Shown here: piece by piece, positions 22,396-32,795 of the stretch
Numbering within the stretch: position 1 is the stretch's first letter
Layout of the letters: each line of letters opens with the position of its first letter
DNA from: Opitutales bacterium
GTDB lineage: Bacteria > Verrucomicrobiota > Verrucomicrobiia > Opitutales > T3Sed10-336
Reading direction: 5' to 3'
Assembly: GCA_020831535.1 (NCBI GenBank)
Contig: JAFIGF010000230.1
Span: 1-36,054, forward strand
Length of the DNA stretch: 36,054 nucleotides
Notes under the pieces: generated by a model
Told to the model about the DNA's origin: nothing
The model's database searches: none
The model's input: the letters and a program-made list of their open reading frames with translations, nothing else
Program-made: the position numbers and the translations under genes

Positions 22396-25300
22396 TTAAT
22401 TGCCACTGATGCTGTAGGCTTCAATCAGGAGTTCGATATCGTGAACCCCCATCAGGTCTCGGTTTTCCGTCCCGGCGGAAACCTGGGTGTATCCACTGAG
22501 CGGCGCACCGTAGATGAAAGTTTCGATGCCCGATTGAGGGTTTCCACTGTCGGAACGAAGACTGACCGAGGGGATGATCAGCACCCATTGCGTATTCCAG
22601 ACACTGCGTCCGATATGGCGACCGGTCACCAGCATCTGATCGGTTGTCCAACCCCCGGAGTCATGATAGGCTCGGAAACTCGAAAACTTGCGGATCTCAT
22701 CAAAAAAACCGTTGGTGGAACCGGTGAACGGTTGCCAATCCGGATCCGCCAATTGACTGTTGGTGATCGCCAGCGGTGCCGGTATCCGTTGATCCACTAC
22801 ATTCCAGGACCGATAAGCGAGGGTAGGACTATTCGGATAATACATACGGTCCATGCCGACCGGAACCAAATAGGCTTGGGGCGTGTGGCTGAGTACCGTA
22901 TTGTTGTAGCCTCGGAAACGCACTCCAACCGAACGGACTTTCGTGCTGAAATAAGTCGAATTGAACGTACTGTCCCCTCCTTCCAGCGAATGCCCAAACC
23001 AGTTTTTACCGGCTTCTATGGTAGTAGTGAAGGGAATGACCAGTGCCGCCTGCGAACCGGCGGATTCAGCCGCAAAGGGACGACAGAAACGGCGGAACAC
23101 ATAGCCATAGTTCACCCCATTGTGCTCGAACTGGTAATTCCACAAATCCGGAACGCGGTAGTTCTCCAAATTGGTGCGCCAAGCGGCGTTAACCCGGTTG
23201 CCCTGTCCGGTTCGGTTCAATTCAGAACGCAGGGAAAATTGATAAATCTCACTATTGGAATCCAATAATCCCATTTGCGATTTGAGCGTATCGAAGTTGG
23301 TTTTCAGCGTGGCAAGGATGCCGCTGAGCCCCGGACCTGGCGTATGGGTTTCGGTGGCCGACAAGATACCCAGCGTCCGCTCACGATGAATCTGAGAGAG
23401 CAGGGGAGTTGGATTGGCCGGATGGTTGTCGGGCAAATTCAATTCATAGGCATAAGCCTTCGCCGCCAAGTAGGTGTAGCGTTGGGCCAGATTGAAAGCG
23501 GACTCGTATTTACGCAGTGCCTCGTTGTGGAAGACGCGGAAGGTATAGTCTTGGTAGCGCTGTAAAGTAGTGGTCGAAGCGACCCGGGTATTGAAGGCAA
23601 TACGTTCCTCGGTAAGGGCCATCCCCCGTCCGAGAACCATACGCACCCGGTCACTGGCGGCGCGCATCGACTCCACCGCATCAATCACCGCCGCCCGCGC
23701 ATCGACCTCGGAATTCACAAAACTGTAGATTTCACTGAGAATATCGACCAGCTCGGATTTCCGCTCGAGGGTCAGTAGGCCAATCGCCAAATCCAATTGC
23801 GCTAAGTCCGCTTGTTTCTCCGCTCTATATTGAGTGATTTGCAACGGAGAGATCACAGAGCGTAAGGCAGCGTCAGCACCCGCTGTAACTCCTAGCAAGA
23901 GTCCCTTGGCTTTAGCTCCAGCGGAAACGCTCGTCCCGACAATTTCGGGAATACCCTCGCTTAAAGCATTGACGAAGGCATTGGTTGATTCGCGCAGATG
24001 ATCCAAGACATTGCTGGTGAGGTAGGCTCCAAAGGCAACATCGGTCCAGTATTTGTAGCTACTCAGGGAGTCATCCCCAATGACCAAACTCTCACTGGCA
24101 ATGCCGCTTTTCAGTTCAAACTTTTTGAGCAAGTTCTGAAATTCGTCGGCCTGTCCTTCGTAAACATGGAGGGCAAAGCGGACCCGCCACTGTGCCTGCA
24201 CCAGTTCCTGAATAGCCGCCTGAAATTCACCGGGGTGTTGGCGCATACCCCATTCCGGCGGTGCCACCATGGCGTATCCGGAAGCGCGGATGGGGAGGTT
24301 CAGGTTGATTTCCCCGGCGGGTTCCGTGGGCAGGGTCAAATCCGCTGGGAAAAATGTTGAAACGGTTTCACGCAGTTTTTTGTGGACGGAGGTTGCTTCA
24401 TCATTGAAGGGATTGGAGTCATTGGCCAGATTACGCAATCCCGGCACAATGGTGAATTCCATCGTGGTGTCCGCTAATTCGGAAAGCACGTCGCCTCCCA
24501 CCGCAACTTGATCAACGTAACTGAACAAATACAAATCGGGTCCGTTATAGCCGGCGGGATAGGCCTTGCCGGGACCAATCATGCCGGAATAGGGCGTCCC
24601 AAAGATCTGAATAAGTTCATTGCGCAGAGCACGATCCTGATCCTCCGCTTTTTGTCGCAGATGCTCACTGGTCGCCTCGGTCATCCGCAGTTGAGTACGA
24701 ATTTCGTTGGCGTGCGCCCAGGCCGCAGCCGCATTGTTGATACTGGCCACCGCGCGGGCGTGGATCTGCTCAAAATGGGTGCCCCCGGAGTTGGTCACCA
24801 GGGAGGGATCGATGTCGAAGGGAATCGTGTTCGGATCGAGTCCACTGGGATTCAAACCGCGATCCGCCTTGTCCAAAGTCACTTGAATTTTCGTCGCCGA
24901 CGCCGCAATGGCGGCCAATTCCGGCACGGTGGTACGATCCACCCGGCGGATACCGGTTTTGGCGGGATCGGTTTCCTCGGCGGGCAAGAGGGAGTTGACG
25001 AAGAGCCAGTCACAGAGGGCGGCCATGCCAGCCCGTTGGGCCGTTTCAAAGACTCCCCAGGCGCGGTCGGCATCGACATCGCGATACCCTTGCCATTGGC
25101 CCAGGGGATTTTCAGTGTAAGCCCGGCGGTAGGTCAAATCGAGCCAATAAGCCCCGACGTTGGCCCGCAGTGTCGCCGTTTTGGCAAAGGTCCGTTCGTC
25201 CAGATAGTCAACATCCAGAACCACTCCATCAATGGCGTATTTTTCCGAGCGGGGACTCCAGAAAAAGTTTTCCAACCGGGCCAGGTGATAGTAGCCCCGC

Positions 25301-28300
25301 AGCGCCATCGTATAGTGGCCCCAGGCATCGCCGTGACCCATCGGATAGAGACGGCGGGCATCGGCATCGGTAATGAAGCCATCGTTGTCCAGATCTTTAA
25401 TGCCGTAGTTGAGCACATAGGCGGCCTCTCCCGGCCCGTTGGTAAAGTTCCACATCAGGCGGTTGTAGGCCGGACGTGCTCCAACTTCCGCGCGTCCACG
25501 CAAGAGGGCCAATTCCTCCTCCAGCAAATTCGGCACCATGTTCTGGAAGGCGTGGATGGTCGGGTTGAGCGCACCGTAGCTGCCTCCGTCGGTGGAGAAA
25601 CCACTGGAGGAATAATCGCTCCCCACGGTGGCGTATCCAATCGTTGGATCGAGGGCGTCGGCATAGGCTTCGTCGCCAAAAAGCGTATATAAGCTGGCGA
25701 TGCGATTGGCCGCGTTGAGCAATGCCGTATTGACGCCATCACTCCCCGCTGCCTCGGCAATGGTCATGTCCTTGGCCCGGTTGAGAACGGTCTGGTACAG
25801 CTCGATCAACCCCACGTTTTCAATCGCATCCTTGTCCGGATTAAAAGCCACCGGCCCCTCATACCGCTGACCCGCCATTTGCATCACGCTGGTATAGGTG
25901 GCGGGCACGGAGTTGTTGCGAAAATCCTTGATCCGGGCATCAAACAGATTGATCGCGTTGGTCACCCGCTTAATCCAACCCATCGCGAGTTGCGGCACGT
26001 AGGCGACATCGGTCTCGGCGGAAGGTGAATCGGGATTCGGCTCGCGACTGTTGGCTGCGCCCGCCCAGGCACTCCATTGCGGATTTTCGGTATCGTCTTT
26101 ATGGCGGTAGCGGGCAAAAAAGAGATTATCCCGAATCAAAATCGGACCGGAACCCGCCATCTGAATGGAATTCAGTCCCTCCCCTTCGGCGAAGGCCGCC
26201 CACTCCCCGGGCAAGGGCGTGCCTGCGGTGGGTAAAGCGACTTCGGGAGGATTCAGATCCCGTCCGTCTTCCTCGCGGAAGATCCATTCAAAGTAAAGGT
26301 CACCCACATTCCCGCCAAAATCCGCCGTGTGTTGCAGGGAGAGTTTTTCATCAAAGACATTCTCCGGTTCGAGAACGGCCAACGATCCACGGTATTTTTC
26401 CCGGTCCACCCGAATGACGTGCATGGCGACCGGAGTGGCAAAAGCGGGATCATCGTTTTCCGCGATGGTGATGTAGCCGGAAGGAAGGTCGGCCGCCGTA
26501 GTCGGGTTTTGCAAGGCCGGATTGGTAATTACCACAATCCCCGGTCCCAGCGCGTCCCCGGGTCGCCTGCCACCGAAGGCATCTGAATCGCTTTGCAGAC
26601 CAATCCCAATGCTGCCCGAGAGCGACAGCTCATTCGGGTTGCGGGAGAGAGTGGCAAGATCCTCGACCGCCGTGGCCCAGGTTCCACCGGGACTGAGCGC
26701 CTTAATTAATGCTTCGTCGGCAGTGGTAAGCACGTTGGGCTGCAAGACAATTTGCGCCCCCGGTGCGACCAACAGATCGGAGTCACCCAGAATCCGCCCG
26801 TTGAGCAATCCGCGCACGCCCAACTTGTTCGTCGAGGTGTTATAATAAATGCGTTCCTGTAAACTGGCCGGCAGATCCTTGAATCGCCACAACAGACCCT
26901 CGACAATCACATTACCCGAGGCCGGGCGCAGAATCTGGGGAATCGATTCAAAGGGTAAATCCACCTCTCTCGGTTCCAATGCGGGCACCACCCGGGCCAA
27001 ATATTCAGATTCCAAAGTGGCCCCATTCATCGAAGGATTGGCACTGTCAAAAACGAGTCGGGCCGCTTGCCAGGACACCGCCTGGGGCAGTCCCGGCGGT
27101 GGCACCGGATCGCCCGCCCGGTCCATCGCGTATTCACCCCCGGCAAAAGTCATCGTCTCCCCGGCTTTGAGGGTAGCGACCGGATCCGGCCAGACCGAGT
27201 CGTATTTCACATTCAACGGACGGGCCAACGTCAGTTCCGCATAGGGCACCGGATCGCCGGCACTCTTAGTGGGATCCCAGAAGTCCGCAGGCAGATAGTA
27301 GTGCCACGCCACCTTCAGGTCAGGGTCGTCATCCTCGTCACCGGAAACCAACCAGGGCATATTGTTTTTGTCCACATGGTGAACAATGCGCTCGGTTCTA
27401 TCCTCGTATTTGGTCTCCGCCGGAACCCCCTGTCCACCCATGACGAGATCGAGCGGATACGGGGGCACCAAACGCCGTCCGGCGGTGCCTTGATAAAGAA
27501 AGGTATAGGCCTGATTGAAGGCCGGTAAACGGGTATCCACCATTTCCTCATCCTCTTCCTCCACCCGGTAAACCCGCATTCTTGTCTGCGGGTCGGCAGG
27601 ATCCCGGTTGTCGGTGTATTGCACCAGGACATAGGGCTCGCTGGTGAAATGGTCGTCCCGAACCGTCCGGTTCGCATGACGCCTTAACGCATAGACTGCC
27701 GGTCGGGAGCCATCGAGAAAAGAGGGAAAAACGCGGGCATGCTCCTCGTTGGGATTAAATCCCGGTAATTCCGGATTCGATTGATGATAGACAAAGGGGC
27801 TCGCGAAATTGGATACATCAAAGGTGGGCTGGAGGCGCGAGACCTTGCCACCATTGTCGGGAGAAACAAAATAATTGATGAAGGGACTGTTATTGTCCTG
27901 GGTGGTCACCACCGCAACGTAGGTGTTCCCTTCGGTCATGGTATAAATAAATCGCCAATTGCCCGTTCCCGATACCGCCGCCACCAAATTATCCAGCGGT
28001 CTGGAGGGATTAAAGCCGTTTTCGTACAGGAAACAAAAGTTTTGCGAACTATGCGAGTGGAAGTATAAGGGGTTGCTCGGTTCATCGGAGGCAACGAGAT
28101 AGGCCTGATAGTACACCTGCTCGTTGGACACCGTTTCTTGATCCAAATTCGGACGAGTCCAGAGAGGCAGAGTATTCGTGAGTGTGCCTCCTACGTATCC
28201 GAGCGGAGCAAGCTCAGCGGAAGGTCTCGCCGACTCACTGCCTAGCCGACTGGCAACCACGATCCGGTCGGGGTCAACGGGCCACTCAGGTTCATAATTG

Positions 28301-31300
28301 ACCGCCTTGAACGGCCAGCGAATGTTATCCTGCACGCGATACCAGGCCACCGACATGTCGCCGGGTGATGGATACAAATTAGAGACTTTGCTCAGCTCAG
28401 TGATTTCGGTTTGGTTAAGGGGGCGATTGTAAACCCGGGCATCCCGGATCTGCCCATTCCAGAAATCATTATATGTAGTCATCCCCACGCCGATGCAGAG
28501 GGATTCGTTCGATTGGGCGAAATAGATTTGAACCTCCTGTGGTGAGCCGCTGAGTTTGCCATTGATATAGAATCGCAGGTGGCTGCCATCGTAACTGAGC
28601 GCAACGTGGGTCCAGGTTTGAGCGGGTAGGGAGTCGGCGGAATAGTAATTGCCTGCACCCTGACTGTTGTCATCGCTAATGTTAAAGTTGGAAACGAAAA
28701 TCAGTCGTCCATCCTCATGGATGGACAAGGCGTAGGCCTGATGGTTAAGACCCTTGTTGATGATGCCATTCCAAGTGGCAAACTGGTTCACATTGACCCA
28801 TGCCGCAAGCGTTAGTTGGTCAGTGATTCCGCTACCGGTGGTTTCCGGAGCCACAAAGCGCTCTTGTTTGCTGGGATCCAGCATAACCCCTGGCCTTTGC
28901 CATATAGGTGCATTGGCAGGATTGTCGGAAACATAATTGGCAACCGAGTCATTGGCACGATCTGTGGCCGTGGTGCCATTCTGCTCGTCGAGCGGAAAAT
29001 GGGCAATCAATCCGTCGGTGGCACCCGGCAACTCAACGGCCCAGCGACCGGCTTCCGGATAGCGCTCATTCACGGCGAATATGGGTCCGCTGAGATTGTC
29101 GCGGTCGTAGGCCGCCACGTTGACCGGAGCCAGTGGAGAAATAACGTAGCCACTGTGCCCTACAACCGAGGCATTGTGTTCGGGGTCGGTTATTTCGGTT
29201 CCAATAGTCACCGGGTGACGGGTGCCACCTGCGGAGTCTAGCCAGTTCATGGAACGCACCACTTTGACTTCCATCGGTTCAACGGTCAGATTGCCCGTGG
29301 CGATTCCACCTGCCCGACGGGAAAACAGCAACACGCTATAACCGGGCTCGGCGGTGGAGAAAAAGTTATTTTCCACATTGGCACTGCTTTCGGTATAGGT
29401 TAATTCCAGAAATCGGAAGTCATCGGTGGAGGAAGGATCAAGATGGACCGGTGGGGTCTCCAGAATATGGGTGTAGTCCGGTTCGTCAGGCCAGCTTGAC
29501 GTCACTTCGATCACCACATGGAACCCCGGATCCTCCGGTTCATCGAGATTTTCAAAATTCAGGGTGAATTTACCCGGACGCACGATCCGCACTTCCCCGG
29601 CAACCGCATCCCATACATACATATCGGTTATGTTGCTGCCGGAGGGTCCACTGATCACCGATCCCCCGATCGGCGCCTTGTTTCGATTGATGTTGTCGGC
29701 ATCCACCCCGGTGACTGTTGAAAAGGTAACCGACGCCCCCACTTCGACCTCTTCCGGATGTTTTTTACGTTCATAATCCCAGGTCAACCGTGAGGGGCGA
29801 TCAATGGTAAACACCTTGGAGAGTAAATTGTTTTGCTGGTTTGGCTGAACCGATCCTTGCCCACCGCTGTATCCCTTTAAACTCATCAATAGTGATCCCG
29901 AAGAAACCTGCGGATTGGAGCCACTGGTTACGATGCTTCCCGGTTCAAACCAGAATTCACCCTCACCCTTGCGGACGTGGGAAGTCGGAAAAATGAACGC
30001 AAACGGAGGGAGCGTTACATTAAGAATCTCGATCTCCAGGTTCACGGATTCAACCGGCAATCGAAAACCAAACGCAACCCGTTCAACGTGCACCGTCCAG
30101 AAGGGATTCAGCACAGGGGCGTTCGTGGGTTCCCAGATGTAACTCTCGCCAACCGCAATACCCGGCCAGGGAATTTCCTCATGTTTTACCCATCCACCCT
30201 CACCATCGGCACGACTAATAATCAGAAAGCTTGGGGTCACCGGCAACTCGTCCCGCACCGTGATACGAACCCGGCGGGGAGCCACCGGAAACTCCATGTA
30301 GTCGAAGTGAAAACGCTGAATATCCTGCGCATTCAGGGGCCGGAAGGTCGTCGTTGGAACAACAAAGTCATTATAAGCCCACGGCGCATCGGAGGCACTT
30401 TCGTCATTCACCCCGACATTAAAACTGTGCTGTTTGCGCCATTGCCAGACAATGCGACCCGGCGAACCCACGGTGATCTGCGGTGTTTGCTGTCGATTCT
30501 GCCTGGCAGGCCAGCGGACAAACTCGCCATGTGACACTCCAGCGGCCGCCGCCACCGAACCATAGGCCGTGTAGCCGGTCGAAAGCCAGCGTGTTCCGGG
30601 AACCGTCAGATCGGAGTCGGAACCATCGATGAAAGCCGTAAAAGGCTCATTTTCCCGGATCCAGTGCTTCCGCACCTCCGGTTGAGGATTGCCCGCCGCC
30701 GTGGAGGTCAGCCCCTCCGTTCCATCAATATTACTCTGGATCTCAATCGCATACTCCGTCCGCCAAAGGAAGGTGAGTACCACATTACTCTGGGGTAAAA
30801 AGGTAACGCTGTTCACCGTCCCATTGACCTCGGAATTCTCAAATTGATACCCGATGCAAACCCGACGGGTAACCGCTCGATCCCGGATCGCATCGGCGTC
30901 GCTGCTATCGATAATATTGCCTTGGGAATCCTCATAGATTTCCTGCGGGACACTGGCCGTGACATTGACCCCGGAAGCAATCGTGTCCGTGCCCAGATGG
31001 GGGCTGGGTTGACCGTAGGCCGAGTTGATGGTGATGGAGATTTCCTCCAACCAACTGCCATCCCGACGCAACAACCCGACAAACCCGTGATGGGCATTCG
31101 CCGGGGGAGTCGGCAGGGTCTTGAGGTTGTTCGGCGACGTCGAACCCATCGTCAAAGGGCCTCCCGACCACGAACCGAAAATGGCCAGTCGGTCGTCAAT
31201 CACACTCAGGCCGGAAATACGCTGCACGGGAGGAATGCTGCTCCCGGATCCATCTTCATCAGGTTGCAAACGCCACCCCGGAGCCAGGTCGGAGACGGCG

Positions 31301-32784
31301 AGATCCATCCAGAATAAATGCGGGGTGGACGATCCTCCTATATTCATTGCGGAATTCCCTAAAGGAGTTGAGCCAGGATGCGACATACCCCCACGGTGCG
31401 ACATACCGGCTCCCGACGAACCGGCGATAAAAATACGGTCCCCCGAGGGCACCAACTGGTTGAGGTAGCTATCCGCCGGGGTGTGCAGCAAACGCCAATT
31501 CTCCACGGCCAAGGTGGTCGGATTCAGACGGGCCAACCAAATGTCATTGGTGAAATTATTGTTCGCGTCACGAAAACTCTCCACCCAAGTTTGGGGATTC
31601 CCATTTGTCCAGCGGGGGGCCAAATGTTTTTTAAAGTTTCCCCCGGCATAAAGCGACCCCTGATGATAATGCATATCCACGACCCGATTGGCAGCGTTTT
31701 CAAAACTTTGGGGATGCCAGTTGGGGGTGAAAAACCGGCGAATGGGTACCGACTCATGTTCGGTCTGGGTACTCAATTGGAAAACCGTTGACCAGGAACC
31801 CGGGTGAAAATCGTCAGCATGTAGATTGGTGTTTCCCTGGCTGATTGGCGTACCGGAGGGATTCGCCGAGGTGACGACATTGCGTCCAACCTCCACGACA
31901 TGGTGCATCCGGGCATGGAAGAACCGGTCAGGGTTTTCGTGCTTGACCGCGACGAATATATTGCCCGTGCCATCCGCCGCAATCGCCGTACCGAAGTCAT
32001 AAGACCATTGATAGCCCAGTGACATTCCCCAATTGGGGGCGAGGTTCGTTCCCAGACGAAGAACAACAGCAGATCCCCTGGCGGTAAAAACATTATCAAC
32101 AAGGTGAGTATGTCGCATTTGAAGGGCGGTGAAGGTCGTGGCCGGCGCCGTGCGCTGCCGTTCCCGTACCTGCAATAGTGTGCTATATCCATTTACATCA
32201 CCCGTCACAAAAATCTGCGTTTGTCCGGCTATTGTGGCGACATTGATGGCGTTGAGCCGTGAAATCGTATCCGAAGAGTCACCCTCCACCAAGGTGAAAT
32301 CAACGATTGACCCGTTTTCGGTGATACTGGCCACAAAGCCGCGATTGTCGGTGCGGGAGCCAACCACATAGAGAACGTTGTTGGCGATAACGATGTCATT
32401 GATTCGCCAACCGAGGTCCGGCGTGTTCATGATCTGACGCATGTGTCGGGTCCACAAAGTGCCCCCCGAGGGATCTACCTTGCTGATGAAACCGTCTTGC
32501 TCGTCAGCACTGTTCTCGGCCCAACCAACGACAAAGGAATGGGTTGTCGATGATGCGGTTCGAAAACCCGGATTCCAGTGGGCAGGATCGTTGCCGTACG
32601 ACGTATTCGAAAGCAGGCCTATCGGAGATGTAAATTCGGGTATAGACGCTCCGGAAATATAGCTATAGCCGGAGTGCTCGTGGTCAGTCGCTTGGGGCAG
32701 TTCCTTGAAAAGGGCGGATTGCGCGTGAACCTGGACCGAACAAAGTCCGAGCCAGGCGAAAAGGAGAAGAGCTGTCAGACGCAT
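22396..32784 (-). CDS. giant secreted protein (about 3,462 aa) with SBBP, LamG, EF-hand and helical regions
   Basis: The ATG at 32784 begins a standard signal peptide (MRLTALLLFAWLGLCSVQVHA); the in-frame TTG at 32799 would add five residues and overlap the previous stop. The N-terminal part is propeller-like with SBBP motifs (DGFISKVDPSGGTLWTRHM near residue 100). A series of W-rich beta repeats follows (IVWQWRKQ, LTWDYERKK). A LamG domain lies at about 1256-1466 (GLIAHFPLDEQNG, LTLAAWVNV, WTHVALSYDG). At about 2463-2480 is an EF-hand/dockerin-like loop (DLDNDGFITDADARRLYP). Residues about 2650-3200 are strongly helical. The last 220 residues are beta-rich and end in GVHDIELLIEAYSI. The helices and this ending resemble Tc-toxin A subunits by eye. 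No transmembrane anchor or sorting signal is visible. Function is unknown; a large adhesin, matrix protein or toxin is possible. Confidence 0.85.
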   Translation of the reverse strand: MRLTALLLFAWLGLCSVQVHAQSALFKELPQATDHEHSGYSYISGASIPEFTSPIGLLSNTSYGNDPAHWNPGFRTASSTTHSFVVGWAENSADEQDGFISKVDPSGGTLWTRHMRQIMNTPDLGWRINDIVIANNVLYVVGSRTDNRGFVASITENGSIVDFTLVEGDSSDTISRLNAINVATIAGQTQIFVTGDVNGYSTLLQVRERQRTAPATTFTALQMRHTHLVDNVFTARGSAVVLRLGTNLAPNWGMSLGYQWSYDFGTAIAADGTGNIFVAVKHENPDRFFHARMHHVVEVGRNVVTSANPSGTPISQGNTNLHADDFHPGSWSTVFQLSTQTEHESVPIRRFFTPNWHPQSFENAANRVVDMHYHQGSLYAGGNFKKHLAPRWTNGNPQTWVESFRDANNNFTNDIWLARLNPTTLAVENWRLLHTPADSYLNQLVPSGDRIFIAGSSGAGMSHRGGMSHPGSTPLGNSAMNIGGSSTPHLFWMDLAVSDLAPGWRLQPDEDGSGSSIPPVQRISGLSVIDDRLAIFGSWSGGPLTMGSTSPNNLKTLPTPPANAHHGFVGLLRRDGSWLEEISITINSAYGQPSPHLGTDTIASGVNVTASVPQEIYEDSQGNIIDSSDADAIRDRAVTRRVCIGYQFENSEVNGTVNSVTFLPQSNVVLTFLWRTEYAIEIQSNIDGTEGLTSTAAGNPQPEVRKHWIRENEPFTAFIDGSDSDLTVPGTRWLSTGYTAYGSVAAAAGVSHGEFVRWPARQNRQQTPQITVGSPGRIVWQWRKQHSFNVGVNDESASDAPWAYNDFVVPTTTFRPLNAQDIQRFHFDYMEFPVAPRRVRITVRDELPVTPSFLIISRADGEGGWVKHEEIPWPGIAVGESYIWEPTNAPVLNPFWTVHVERVAFGFRLPVESVNLEIEILNVTLPPFAFIFPTSHVRKGEGEFWFEPGSIVTSGSNPQVSSGSLLMSLKGYSGGQGSVQPNQQNNLLSKVFTIDRPSRLTWDYERKKHPEEVEVGASVTFSTVTGVDADNINRNKAPIGGSVISGPSGSNITDMYVWDAVAGEVRIVRPGKFTLNFENLDEPEDPGFHVVIEVTSSWPDEPDYTHILETPPVHLDPSSTDDFRFLELTYTESSANVENNFFSTAEPGYSVLLFSRRAGGIATGNLTVEPMEVKVVRSMNWLDSAGGTRHPVTIGTEITDPEHNASVVGHSGYVISPLAPVNVAAYDRDNLSGPIFAVNERYPEAGRWAVELPGATDGLIAHFPLDEQNGTTATDRANDSVANYVSDNPANAPIWQRPGVMLDPSKQERFVAPETTGSGITDQLTLAAWVNVNQFATWNGIINKGLNHQAYALSIHEDGRLIFVSNFNISDDNSQGAGNYYSADSLPAQTWTHVALSYDGSHLRFYINGKLSGSPQEVQIYFAQSNESLCIGVGMTTYNDFWNGQIRDARVYNRPLNQTEITELSKVSNLYPSPGDMSVAWYRVQDNIRWPFKAVNYEPEWPVDPDRIVVASRLGSESARPSAELAPLGYVGGTLTNTLPLWTRPNLDQETVSNEQVYYQAYLVASDEPSNPLYFHSHSSQNFCFLYENGFNPSRPLDNLVAAVSGTGNWRFIYTMTEGNTYVAVVTTQDNNSPFINYFVSPDNGGKVSRLQPTFDVSNFASPFVYHQSNPELPGFNPNEEHARVFPSFLDGSRPAVYALRRHANRTVRDDHFTSEPYVLVQYTDNRDPADPQTRMRVYRVEEEDEEMVDTRLPAFNQAYTFLYQGTAGRRLVPPYPLDLVMGGQGVPAETKYEDRTERIVHHVDKNNMPWLVSGDEDDDPDLKVAWHYYLPADFWDPTKSAGDPVPYAELTLARPLNVKYDSVWPDPVATLKAGETMTFAGGEYAMDRAGDPVPPPGLPQAVSWQAARLVFDSANPSMNGATLESEYLARVVPALEPREVDLPFESIPQILRPASGNVIVEGLLWRFKDLPASLQERIYYNTSTNKLGVRGLLNGRILGDSDLLVAPGAQIVLQPNVLTTADEALIKALSPGGTWATAVEDLATLSRNPNELSLSGSIGIGLQSDSDAFGGRRPGDALGPGIVVITNPALQNPTTAADLPSGYITIAENDDPAFATPVAMHVIRVDREKYRGSLAVLEPENVFDEKLSLQHTADFGGNVGDLYFEWIFREEDGRDLNPPEVALPTAGTPLPGEWAAFAEGEGLNSIQMAGSGPILIRDNLFFARYRHKDDTENPQWSAWAGAANSREPNPDSPSAETDVAYVPQLAMGWIKRVTNAINLFDARIKDFRNNSVPATYTSVMQMAGQRYEGPVAFNPDKDAIENVGLIELYQTVLNRAKDMTIAEAAGSDGVNTALLNAANRIASLYTLFGDEAYADALDPTIGYATVGSDYSSSGFSTDGGSYGALNPTIHAFQNMVPNLLEEELALLRGRAEVGARPAYNRLMWNFTNGPGEAAYVLNYGIKDLDNDGFITDADARRLYPMGHGDAWGHYTMALRGYYHLARLENFFWSPRSEKYAIDGVVLDVDYLDERTFAKTATLRANVGAYWLDLTYRRAYTENPLGQWQGYRDVDADRAWGVFETAQRAGMAALCDWLFVNSLLPAEETDPAKTGIRRVDRTTVPELAAIAASATKIQVTLDKADRGLNPSGLDPNTIPFDIDPSLVTNSGGTHFEQIHARAVASINNAAAAWAHANEIRTQLRMTEATSEHLRQKAEDQDRALRNELIQIFGTPYSGMIGPGKAYPAGYNGPDLYLFSYVDQVAVGGDVLSELADTTMEFTIVPGLRNLANDSNPFNDEATSVHKKLRETVSTFFPADLTLPTEPAGEINLNLPIRASGYAMVAPPEWGMRQHPGEFQAAIQELVQAQWRVRFALHVYEGQADEFQNLLKKFELKSGIASESLVIGDDSLSSYKYWTDVAFGAYLTSNVLDHLRESTNAFVNALSEGIPEIVGTSVSAGAKAKGLLLGVTAGADAALRSVISPLQITQYRAEKQADLAQLDLAIGLLTLERKSELVDILSEIYSFVNSEVDARAAVIDAVESMRAASDRVRMVLGRGMALTEERIAFNTRVASTTTLQRYQDYTFRVFHNEALRKYESAFNLAQRYTYLAAKAYAYELNLPDNHPANPTPLLSQIHRERTLGILSATETHTPGPGLSGILATLKTNFDTLKSQMGLLDSNSEIYQFSLRSELNRTGQGNRVNAAWRTNLENYRVPDLWNYQFEHNGVNYGYVFRRFCRPFAAESAGSQAALVIPFTTTIEAGKNWFGHSLEGGDSTFNSTYFSTKVRSVGVRFRGYNNTVLSHTPQAYLVPVGMDRMYYPNSPTLAYRSWNVVDQRIPAPLAITNSQLADPDWQPFTGSTNGFFDEIRKFSSFRAYHDSGGWTTDQMLVTGRHIGRSVWNTQWVLIIPSVSLRSDSGNPQSGIETFIYGAPLSGYTQVSAGTENRDLMGVHDIELLIEAYSISGN

Positions 32785-32795
32785 GGGAGAGGAGT

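Noticed and set aside
24508..25692. Long + strand open frames opposite the giant gene (also 20600-21574 opposite the Calx-beta gene)
   Set aside because: The sequence is explained by the secreted-protein genes on the other strand; these frames have no family signature or start context.
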